Source of the DNA: a virus
DNA: 41,228 nucleotides
IMG/VR virus record: IMGVR_UViG_3300030390_001297
Span: 1 to 41,228 of that record
Strand: one strand, 5' to 3'
Shown one piece after another: positions 14,231-21,230 of the stretch (position 1 is its first letter; each line of letters opens with the position of its first letter). Position numbers and translations under genes: made by a program. The notes below the pieces were generated by a model. That model searched no databases. It had not been told where the DNA came from and was given only the letters and a program-made list of their open reading frames with translations.

Positions 14231-15228
14231 CAATCACTCAACGAGGAAAGGGGTGGCTGGCAACAGTCACCCATTTAGGGAATCGCGCACGTCAGCAATT
14301 CTCCACATATGCAGATGCTACACAATGGGAAGCCTCTGCGAAACACGCCATTATTCTTGGTAAACCTATGCCAGAAGTTAACCGAGTTAACCAAATAGGC
14401 TGGACCCTTGGGGATGCCGCAGACCGTACATTCAGAACACGGTGGAAAGGCAAGGCATCTGAGAAAACCAACTTGGTAAACATGAGGCACCACATGAATT
14501 ACTATGGGGATAAGATGCCCCTTAGTGACTTGAATACCGAGCAGATAGATGACCTGATACTGGACTTGAGAGAGCGTAGGTATTCAGGGGCTACCATTAA
14601 TCGGATACTAATGAACCTCTCGCGTTGTCTTCGGACTGCGCGGGAGTACGGCAAGATGGACCACAAGCCCACAATCAACAGAGAGCCTGAAGGGGAACAC
14701 CGCCTTCGTTGGTTGACCACTGCCGAGTGTGATAGGATTATCAGCAGCGCACAGGAACTAGGATATCTACACGTTAGGGACGCCATTGTGGTTGCGCTTG
14801 ATACAGGAATTAGGCGTGGTGAGTTGTTTCGCATTACACCCGCAGATATCACTAGGCAGGGCCTTGGGGTTTGGATAACTAAGAACATGAAGGGCCGTAT
14901 TATACCGTTGACCAAACGGGCTAGGGCTGTTCTTGAGTCGCGTGTATCACAGTGTGAGCATAGAACCTCTCTGGTGTTTCCACAGACCAACATTAACAGG
15001 ACCCCATGGTATCGCGTAAAGTACCATGCTGACATGGATAAGGACGTTGTTTGGCATACCCTGCGTCATACCTTTGCTTCCCGCTTGGTTCAGAGGGACG
15101 TACCAATCCAACACGTTCAGAAACTTATGGGCCACAAGACCATTCAGGTTACAATGCGGTATGCTAAGATTGCCGATGCAAACCTAGGAAACGCAATAGC
15201 AGCACTAGACAATATGTCTACTGTGTGA
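14227..15228 (+). CDS. int: Tyrosine integrase
   Basis: 333 residues. An N-terminal arm-binding region (1-55) is followed by a SAM-like core-binding domain (about 60-145) and the catalytic domain with R196 (TGIRRGEL), a Lys in NMKGR (K222), H277 and R280 (WHTLRHTF), H303 (LMGHKT) and the nucleophile Y312 (MRYAKI). All catalytic residues are present. It would recombine the phage attachment site with a host site. The start overlaps the MarR gene by 4 bases. A stem-loop and a tRNA-Leu gene lie directly downstream, the usual place for attP. Palindrome site 7 lies inside the N-terminal coding region. Confidence 0.95.
   Translation: MTITQRGKGWLATVTHLGNRARQQFSTYADATQWEASAKHAIILGKPMPEVNRVNQIGWTLGDAADRTFRTRWKGKASEKTNLVNMRHHMNYYGDKMPLSDLNTEQIDDLILDLRERRYSGATINRILMNLSRCLRTAREYGKMDHKPTINREPEGEHRLRWLTTAECDRIISSAQELGYLHVRDAIVVALDTGIRRGELFRITPADITRQGLGVWITKNMKGRIIPLTKRARAVLESRVSQCEHRTSLVFPQTNINRTPWYRVKYHADMDKDVVWHTLRHTFASRLVQRDVPIQHVQKLMGHKTIQVTMRYAKIADANLGNAIAALDNMSTV
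14377..14391 (+). promoter_or_regulatory. Palindromic 15-mer, site 7 (inside integrase gene)
   Basis: GTTAACCGAGTTAAC, one mismatch to the core. It is read as Val-Asn-Arg-Val-Asn, a different reading frame from sites 6, 8 and 9. Confidence 0.7.
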
Positions 15229-15241
15229 AAATGTGGCATTT

Positions 15242-15263
15242 CCCGTGGCATACACGGGGTTTT
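15242..15263 (+). terminator. Possible weak terminator after integrase
   Basis: Perfect 6-bp stem CCCGTG / CACGGG with loop GCATA, followed by a short run of four T residues. It lies 13 bases after the integrase stop and just before the tRNA. Confidence 0.45.
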
Positions 15264-15268
15264 GTGGC

Positions 15269-15355
15269 GCGGGTGTGGTGGAATTGGTAGACACAAGGGA
15301 CTTAAAATCCCTCGCTTTCAACGGCTTACGGGTTCGAGTCCCGTCACCCGCACCA
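15269..15355 (+). tRNA. tRNA-Leu (anticodon UAA)
   Basis: Complete 87-nt class II tRNA with encoded CCA end. The acceptor stem GCGGGTG pairs perfectly with CACCCGC. The anticodon stem AGGGA/TCCCT encloses loop CTTAAAA, giving anticodon TAA at 15303-15305. A long variable arm and a T arm ACGGG-TTCGAGT-CCCGT follow. It can serve two purposes. It may be the attP identity segment for integration into a host tRNA-Leu gene, as in integrase-bearing marine podoviruses. It may also supply decoding of TTA codons, which are rare in high-GC Roseobacter hosts. Confidence 0.95.
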
Positions 15356-15394
15356 TAAACTCAGTCTTAAAATGTAACCACAGACCTGTCCACA

Positions 15395-15424
15395 TTGGTA
15401 TACCCTTTAAAATATAGCTATACT
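15395..15424 (+). promoter_or_regulatory. Possible host sigma-70 promoter for the RNA polymerase gene
   Basis: TTGGTA (15395-15400) and TATACT (15419-15424) with 18-base spacing, about 100 bases before the RNA polymerase start. The polymerase gene must be transcribed by the host enzyme, so a promoter is expected here or upstream. Match quality is moderate. Confidence 0.4.
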
Positions 15425-15526
15425 GGCATATTGCAGGGTTATCCTGAACGTATCCACATGTGTTAGACTTTATACCCTATGCCACAAAAACCTGTGGCGT
15501 GGTGGCTAATCAACCAAGGAAACATA

Positions 15527-17953
15527 ATGAACAATCATCTCTATGAAATACAGAGAACCCTTGAGGCCGACATGCAGCAAAAGGGCGTGGACTATTATCG
15601 CTCAGAGGTCCTGAAGGCACAGGGCCAAGGTAACGAAAGTACAACCCTGTATGGCATCCTTGCAATGAAGAAATCAGTAGACAGCGTGGTGTTTGCTATA
15701 AACAATTTTCTGGACGAGGCGTTTACTGGACGGGCTGGGCGGCTATCCAGTGCGGGACATTTGGTATCCCTGTTGGAACCTGAGACTGCCGCATACCTGT
15801 CTTTGAAATCTACTATGGATAGCGTGAGCAAAAACCAGACACTCACCAAGGCGGCTATGTCAATCGCGGGGATGCTTGAGGACCAGTTCAAGTTTACTCT
15901 GTTCGACAATCAGGAACCAATGTGGTTCAGGCGTATCAAAGACGAAGTGAACAAGCGCACCAGCAACCGATATTATCGTCGGTATGCCATTATCCACACG
16001 ATGAATAAGAAAGCCTTGGTGGACTACGAGCCATGGTCCAAGCAGGAAAAAATGCACCTTGGGTGTAAAATGATTGACCTAATTATTCAGGCAACAGGTT
16101 TGTTTGAATTGACTACCCACACATTCGGGAGAACTAAGCGGGTCCTGTATCTACAGCCCACCAAAGAAACGCTTGAGTGGATTGAGAATATCAACCTCAA
16201 GGGCGAAGTCATAAGCCCCCGATACATGCCCTGTGTTATACCACCCCGTCACTGGCATGGCCCTTTCGGTGGGGGATACCACACGAAGCACATTCGGCCC
16301 TTGCCTGTGGTTAAGACAGTCAACCGTCGATACCTAGAGGAAATGGAGTGGCACGAAATGCCAGCAGAGTACGAGGCCCTCAATTCATTACAAGCGACTA
16401 GCTGGGAAGTGAACACAGAGGTCCTAGAGGTCATGCGACAGGCATGGGAGACAGGAGACAGTTGGGGTGGACTACCACAGCGAGAGGATTACCCGCTGCC
16501 CCCAAGCCCCTTCCCAGATTTGAAGAAAGCCAACATGAATGACGCACAGCTTCTACAGTTCCGTGAGTGGAAACACGCAGCTTCCCGCATACACCAGAGT
16601 AACGCACGATTGACAAGCAAACGGCTTCAGCTTGTTCGTACCGTTGCTATGGCAGAGAAGTTCAAAAAGTTCCGAGAGTTCTTCTTTGTTTGGCAGAATG
16701 ATTTTCGTGGGCGTAAGTACGTTGTGAGTTCGTTCCTCAGTCCCCAAGGACCTGACTATGCCAAGTCGCTACTGCGGTTCTCCAAGGGCGTAGATTTGAC
16801 CGCTGAAGGCCAGTATTGGCTTGCGGTACATGGGGCTAATTGCTTTGGAGAGGATAAGTGCAGCTTTGATGACCGTAGGGCGTGGGTTCTGACTCACGAT
16901 ATGGACATTCGGGCCTGTGCTGCCGACCCCATGGGTTATACCATGTGGACCAAAGCTGGCGACCCTTGGATGTTTCTTGCGTTTTGCTTTGAGTGGGCCA
17001 GTGCGGAGATTGGGAAGCCCTCACGATTACCAGTGTCTCTTGATGGGTCCAACAATGGACTGCAACACCTGTCTGCCATTGGCCTCTGTGCCTCTGGGGG
17101 AGAAAGCACCAACCTAATACCGAGTGATGTTCCCCGCGACATTTATCAGGACGTTGCTGATGCAGTGATAGTTGTTTTGGAAAGCCGCAAGGCCCATGAC
17201 CCCATGGCGGCGCAATGGCTTGAATTTGGTGTGTCCCGCAAGACCACCAAGCGGCCTGTGATGGTGGTTCCTTACGGTGGGCGTATATACTCGACCAGAA
17301 AGTACATTGAGGATTACATAGTGGACCGCACAGAGGCAGGGCATAGCAACCCATGGGGCCATGACCTATTCGGCCCTAGTCACTATCTCAGTTCGATTGT
17401 GTGGGAATGTATCTCAGAGGTGATTGTAAGTGCGCGGGTGGTTATGGATTGGCTTCAAGAAATATCGTCTACCGTGTCCAAAGAAAACCTCCCCGTTATC
17501 TGGGAGACACCCACAAAGTTTTTAGTCCACCAGATGTACCCTGAAACTAGGTCCCGAAGGATAGTAACGCACATAGACAACAGCCTTATCAAACCACAGG
17601 TGCGCGAACAGGACTTCACTAAGTCCGACAGGCGCAGGGCAGTCAACGGGGCCTCACCAAATTTCATACATTCGCTGGACAGCGCAGCGATGACCCTCAC
17701 GATAAATAGGTGTGTCCAAAAGGGCATTACAGACTTCGCAATGGTGCATGACAGCTACGGGGTACATGCCTCAAATGTTCCTGTGCTTTTTGAAGAAACG
17801 AGGGTTGCTTTTTACGAAATGTATGCACAGAATGAGGTACTAGAGCAGTTTAGAATGTGTGCTCTTGAGGTAGTTGATGATGTACCAGATACCCCCGCAA
17901 AAGGTGATTTGGACCTAGCTTTGGTTAAGGAATCCAACTACTTTTTCGCATAA
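15527..17953 (+). CDS. T7-like single-subunit RNA polymerase
   Basis: DNA-directed RNA polymerase, 808 residues (T7 is 883). The catalytic residues are all recognisable: D506 in SLDGSNNGLQHLSA (T7 D537), K575 in TKRPVMVVPYGG (T7 K631), Y583 in the same motif (T7 Y639) and D742 in MVHDSYG (T7 D812). The C-terminus ends in FFA like T7 (FAFA), the foot region needed for catalysis. I chose ATG 15527 because AAGGAA lies 6 bases upstream; the frame is also open from an ATG at 15479. It would transcribe the middle and late genes from phage-specific promoters. It is separated from the upstream integrase by the tRNA-Leu gene, the same order as in marine podoviruses with integrases. Confidence 0.95.
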   Translation: MNNHLYEIQRTLEADMQQKGVDYYRSEVLKAQGQGNESTTLYGILAMKKSVDSVVFAINNFLDEAFTGRAGRLSSAGHLVSLLEPETAAYLSLKSTMDSVSKNQTLTKAAMSIAGMLEDQFKFTLFDNQEPMWFRRIKDEVNKRTSNRYYRRYAIIHTMNKKALVDYEPWSKQEKMHLGCKMIDLIIQATGLFELTTHTFGRTKRVLYLQPTKETLEWIENINLKGEVISPRYMPCVIPPRHWHGPFGGGYHTKHIRPLPVVKTVNRRYLEEMEWHEMPAEYEALNSLQATSWEVNTEVLEVMRQAWETGDSWGGLPQREDYPLPPSPFPDLKKANMNDAQLLQFREWKHAASRIHQSNARLTSKRLQLVRTVAMAEKFKKFREFFFVWQNDFRGRKYVVSSFLSPQGPDYAKSLLRFSKGVDLTAEGQYWLAVHGANCFGEDKCSFDDRRAWVLTHDMDIRACAADPMGYTMWTKAGDPWMFLAFCFEWASAEIGKPSRLPVSLDGSNNGLQHLSAIGLCASGGESTNLIPSDVPRDIYQDVADAVIVVLESRKAHDPMAAQWLEFGVSRKTTKRPVMVVPYGGRIYSTRKYIEDYIVDRTEAGHSNPWGHDLFGPSHYLSSIVWECISEVIVSARVVMDWLQEISSTVSKENLPVIWETPTKFLVHQMYPETRSRRIVTHIDNSLIKPQVREQDFTKSDRRRAVNGASPNFIHSLDSAAMTLTINRCVQKGITDFAMVHDSYGVHASNVPVLFEETRVAFYEMYAQNEVLEQFRMCALEVVDDVPDTPAKGDLDLALVKESNYFFA

Positions 17954-17980
17954 AACATCCACTTTGGTACAATGTGCATA

Positions 17981-17996
17981 TTATGGGACATTATAG
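17981..17996 (+). promoter_or_regulatory. Conserved GGACATTATAG element (candidate phage promoter), copy a
   Basis: TTATGGGACATTATAG just after the RNA polymerase gene and 2 bases before the ATG at 17998. It shares 14 of 16 bases with the element at 26712, and the GACA-T-TATAG core resembles the SP6 promoter core GACACTATAG. If transcription starts at the final G, the following gene would be almost leaderless. Confidence 0.45.
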
Positions 17997-17997
17997 C

Positions 17998-18195
17998 ATG
18001 ACCAAAACCACAGAGTGGCTAATTGCACAACACGAAATTCATCGTCTGAGGGACATGATAATTCCCACGGACCTGACAGCCAAGCTCATTGAAGCGGGTA
18101 TCGAACCTTCTGCACTCCAAGCGGAAAAATTAACTGAGTTAACTCACGATGAAGAGGATACATTTTATGAGTTACGCGACTACGAAAGCTGGTGA
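17998..18195 (+). CDS. Small hypothetical protein downstream of RNA polymerase
   Basis: 65 residues from ATG 17998; the frame is open from a GTG at 17974. Neither start has a clear ribosome-binding site. It is acidic and helical (TEWLIAQHEIHRLRDM, THDEEDTFYELRDYESW). In T7 this position holds small host-modifying proteins; no similarity is visible here. It overlaps the SSB gene by 29 bases and carries palindrome site 8 in its coding sequence. Confidence 0.55.
   Translation: MTKTTEWLIAQHEIHRLRDMIIPTDLTAKLIEAGIEPSALQAEKLTELTHDEEDTFYELRDYESW
18129..18143 (+). promoter_or_regulatory. Palindromic 15-mer, site 8 (inside gene)
   Basis: ATTAACTGAGTTAAC inside the small gene at 17998, read as Lys-Leu-Thr-Glu-Leu-Thr. 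It ends 9 bases before the GAAGAGGA ribosome-binding site of the SSB gene, so its placement also matches the pre-RBS sites. Confidence 0.8.
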
Positions 18196-18823
18196 GGCCC
18201 TGTGGGTCAACGCCTTTGTGCCTGACTTCAAGTTTGACGAGAACGGTGTCTACAATATGAAGTTTCGCCTACGTGGTGAGGAGGCAATGGAGCTTCAAGA
18301 GACTGTAGACAATCACCACTCTAACTCTAAGGCAAGAGCCAAAGAGGAAAACCCTAAGAAGAAAATCAAAGAGGCAAGTTTGCCATATACCGAAGTCTTT
18401 GATGAGGACGGTAATGAGACAGGCGAGCTTGAGTTTACCTTTAAGCAGAAGGCCGTAATCACCACCAAGAAAGGCCCCATGGACATGAGCGTTGCTGTGT
18501 TCGATGCAAAGGGCAGTCCCATTACTAAGCCTGTCAGTATCGGTAATGGCTCAGAGGTTATCGTGGCCTACGAACCATACCTTTACTACGTGGGTTCAAT
18601 GGGTGCGGGTGTCACCCTGCGCTTTAAGGGTCTTCAAATTCTCAAGTTAGTAGCACCCCCAAGTAAGGATGGGGATGAAGCGGATAGCTACGGCTTCAAG
18701 AAACAACAGGAAGGATACGAGAGCAAAGAAGAGAGCAGTGATGACCACTACGAAGACGAAGAAGACCAAAGCCCCTTCCAAGACGAAACCAAAGGCAACG
18801 ATGCCGAAGAAGAGGACTTTTAG
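18167..18823 (+). CDS. Single-stranded DNA-binding protein (T7 gp2.5-like)
   Basis: 218 residues (T7 gp2.5 is 232). Order and length match gp2.5: an OB-fold region (about 1-165) with VYNMKFRLRGEEA, a conserved GNGSEVIVAYEPYLYY...GAGVTLRFKGLQIL segment, and a strongly acidic C-terminal tail ending in D-F, the tail gp2.5 uses to contact DNA polymerase and helicase. The start at 18167 has GAAGAGGA about 8 bases upstream; an in-frame ATG at 18149 is less well placed. It overlaps the endonuclease gene. Confidence 0.85.
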   Translation: MSYATTKAGEALWVNAFVPDFKFDENGVYNMKFRLRGEEAMELQETVDNHHSNSKARAKEENPKKKIKEASLPYTEVFDEDGNETGELEFTFKQKAVITTKKGPMDMSVAVFDAKGSPITKPVSIGNGSEVIVAYEPYLYYVGSMGAGVTLRFKGLQILKLVAPPSKDGDEADSYGFKKQQEGYESKEESSDDHYEDEEDQSPFQDETKGNDAEEEDF

Positions 18824-19160
18824 AAGCGGCTTTGAAAAGACTGTAGCCATGGCCCTAGATAGGGCAGGGGTTAACTATGAGTACGAGGCTTACCGCCTTC
18901 CGTATATCGTAGAACGCAACTACCTTCCTGATTTTAGATTGCCTTCAGGCGTCTTCATTGAGGCCAAAGGTTACTTCAAATCTGCTGACCAACGCAAACA
19001 CAAGCTACTGAAACAACAATCTCCTGACATAGAGGTAAGGTTCGTTTTTCAGAACGCACGTGGGCGTGTTCAAGGGAGCCGTTTATCCTGTGCCGAGTGG
19101 TGCGAGAAACACGGCTTTCTGTATGCAGAAACCAAAGTTCCCAAAGAATGGATAAAGTAA
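18801..19160 (+). CDS. Endonuclease I, Holliday-junction resolvase (T7 gp3-like)
   Basis: 119 residues from ATG 18801. It is similar to T7 endonuclease I: FRSGFEKTVA carries the catalytic Glu, and YLPDFRLPSGVFIEAKG carries the Asp, Glu and Lys of the active site; then RFVFQNARGR and SCAEWCEKHGF. The enzyme resolves branched DNA and degrades host DNA. The frame is open upstream to 18669 inside the SSB acidic-tail codons, but the family begins just before FRSG, so I chose 18801 (AAAGG 5 bases upstream). It overlaps SSB by 23 bases and abuts the amidase gene. Confidence 0.88.
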   Translation: MPKKRTFRSGFEKTVAMALDRAGVNYEYEAYRLPYIVERNYLPDFRLPSGVFIEAKGYFKSADQRKHKLLKQQSPDIEVRFVFQNARGRVQGSRLSCAEWCEKHGFLYAETKVPKEWIK

Positions 19161-19595
19161 ATGGCAGAACGCAAAGAAACTGACTTTGTGGTTATTCATT
19201 GCAGTGCAACCAAGCCTGACATGGATATCGGAGCAAAGGACATTGACCGATGGCACCGCCAAAAGGGATGGCGCAAAATCGGATACCACTACGTGATTAA
19301 GCGTGATGGAACCATCGAAGAAGGCCGCGACCTTGGCGAAGTCGGCGCACACGCCAGAGGCATCAACAGTAAATCCGTGGGCATATGTATGTCTGGGGGT
19401 ATCGCTGATGACGGCAAGTCCGAAGACAACTTCACCGATGAACAGTGGAACGCTCTAGGGCCGCTGGTCAACCAAATGAAGGTAGCGTTTCCCGATGCTG
19501 AAGTGTTGGGCCACCGTGACCTTCCTAATGTGGCAAAAGACTGCCCATGTTTTGATGTGAGGGAATGGTGGAAAGAGACGGAAGTGAGTTCATAG
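19161..19595 (+). CDS. N-acetylmuramoyl-L-alanine amidase (T7 lysozyme, gp3.5-like)
   Basis: 144 residues (T7 is 151). Zinc ligands H13 (VIHCSATKP), H118 (GHRD) and C128 (KDCPCFD) and the catalytic Y42 (GYHYVIKRDG) and K126 are present. It cuts the amide bond between muramic acid and peptide, acting as endolysin. T7 lysozyme also binds and inhibits the phage RNA polymerase, and the same may hold here. The gene starts directly after the endonuclease stop and overlaps the primase-helicase by 31 bases. Confidence 0.92.
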   Translation: MAERKETDFVVIHCSATKPDMDIGAKDIDRWHRQKGWRKIGYHYVIKRDGTIEEGRDLGEVGAHARGINSKSVGICMSGGIADDGKSEDNFTDEQWNALGPLVNQMKVAFPDAEVLGHRDLPNVAKDCPCFDVREWWKETEVSS

Positions 19596-21202
19596 CGCAC
19601 ACACCATGCCCTGCCTGTCCATCGTCTGACGGCTTTGCGCTGTACGACGATGGGCATGGCTACTGTTTTAGCTGTGGGCATTACGAAGGAACCAATCAAC
19701 ATACAGAAGAAAGGAGTTCACCCAAAGTGAACACTGAGTTAGTTAACCAAGGCGATAATAGAGCGTTAGCAAAACGCCACATTACTGAAGAGACTACCAA
19801 GAGATTTGATTACCAGATTGGTAAGTTCAAGGGTAAGACTGTTCAGATAGCCAACTATAAAAACAACAGCGGCACAACGGTTGCCCAGAAACTACGTTTT
19901 CCCAATAAGGACTTTTTGTTCATTGGGGATACGAAAGAAGCTGGCCTTTATGGTCAATGGATGTGGCGCGATGGCGGCAAGAGATTGGTGGTCGTAGAAG
20001 GTGAGATAGACTGCCTCTCTGTATCTCAAGTAATCGGCAAGAATTGGCCCGTAGTGTCTGTCCCGACAGGCTCAAAGGGCGCAAAGAAAGCCATGCAAAA
20101 GCAACTTGAGTGGCTCTGCAAATTTGAGAGCGTCATATTGATGTTCGATAGTGACGATGCGGGTAAGGAAGCAGCAAAGGAATGTGCTGGTTTGTTCCCT
20201 GCGGGTAAAGCTAAGATTGCCCTGTTACCCCGCAAAGATGCCAATGAAATGTTGGTTGCTGGGGATACCAAGGAAATCACCAACGCCATGTTCGATGCCA
20301 AGCCCTTCAGACCCGATGGGATTGTCAACGGTACTGAGCTTTGGGACGTAGTTACCAGTGAGGACAATACGGTATCCTTTGACTACCCCTATGCTGGCCT
20401 CAACGCTAAGACCCTTGGGCTACGCAAAGGCGAGATTGTCACTGTTACCGCTGGCAGTGGCATAGGTAAGTCACAGCTTTGCCGTGAGTTCTCCCACTTC
20501 CTTCTGACACAGGGGGAAACCGTGGGTTACATAGCACTTGAAGAAAGCGTCAAGCGTACCTCTTTGGGCCTTATGTCACTAGCCATAAACAAACCACTTC
20601 ATCTTGGGACCGTTGAGGTATCACAAGACGAACTGAAGGAAGCCTTCGACACGACCCTTGGTACAGGCAGGGTCTTTTTGTACGACCATTGGGGTTCTAC
20701 CGACAGCCAAAATCTCATGGATAAAATTAGGTATCTTGCCAGTGGGTGTGAGTGTGGTTGGGTGATACTCGACCATATCTCAATCGTTGTTTCGGGCATG
20801 GAAGGGGGCGACGAAAGACGCCTCATAGACAACACCATGACCAAGTGTCGGGCCTTAGTGGAAGAACTAAAGATTGGCCTCATTCTTGTCAGTCACCTCA
20901 AGCGGCCTGAAGGCAAGGGACATGAGGAAGGCGGTAGGACAACATTGGCTCAATTACGTGGTTCCGCTGGTATCGCACAACTCTCAGATATCGTGCTGGG
21001 ATGTGAACGCGACCAACAGGACCAAGAGACAGGCAACATGACCGTTGTTAGGGTCCTGAAGAACAGATGGACGGGCGAAACGGGCGTAGGGTGTTTGTTG
21101 GAATACGACAAATACACTGGGCGTATGACAGAGATTTCTTCGGCAGAGTTCGATGATGACGATGCTGTTGTAAAGTTTCCCGCTGCAACTTCCGAGTTTT
21201 AA
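19565..21202 (+). CDS. DNA primase-helicase (T7 gp4-like)
   Basis: 545 residues (T7 is 566). The N-terminal zinc-binding domain has C15-x2-C18 and C34-x2-C37. A TOPRIM region follows (VVVEGEIDCLSV, MFDSDDAGKEA), then the RecA-like helicase with Walker A GSGIGKSQ (K302), Walker B WVILDHISIV and later ILVSHLKRPEG and QLRGSAGIAQLSD motifs of the DnaB/gp4 family. It unwinds DNA at the fork and makes RNA primers. It overlaps the amidase gene by 31 bases; GAGGG lies very close to the ATG. Confidence 0.94.
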   Translation: MVERDGSEFIAHTPCPACPSSDGFALYDDGHGYCFSCGHYEGTNQHTEERSSPKVNTELVNQGDNRALAKRHITEETTKRFDYQIGKFKGKTVQIANYKNNSGTTVAQKLRFPNKDFLFIGDTKEAGLYGQWMWRDGGKRLVVVEGEIDCLSVSQVIGKNWPVVSVPTGSKGAKKAMQKQLEWLCKFESVILMFDSDDAGKEAAKECAGLFPAGKAKIALLPRKDANEMLVAGDTKEITNAMFDAKPFRPDGIVNGTELWDVVTSEDNTVSFDYPYAGLNAKTLGLRKGEIVTVTAGSGIGKSQLCREFSHFLLTQGETVGYIALEESVKRTSLGLMSLAINKPLHLGTVEVSQDELKEAFDTTLGTGRVFLYDHWGSTDSQNLMDKIRYLASGCECGWVILDHISIVVSGMEGGDERRLIDNTMTKCRALVEELKIGLILVSHLKRPEGKGHEEGGRTTLAQLRGSAGIAQLSDIVLGCERDQQDQETGNMTVVRVLKNRWTGETGVGCLLEYDKYTGRMTEISSAEFDDDDAVVKFPAATSEF

Positions 21203-21230
21203 TTAGTTACTCCCGCGAGAGGACGTATAG

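Noticed and set aside
19734-19749. Degenerate palindrome-like sequence (GAGTTAGTTAACC)
   Set aside because: It does not keep the spacing of the two half-sites of the 15-mer.
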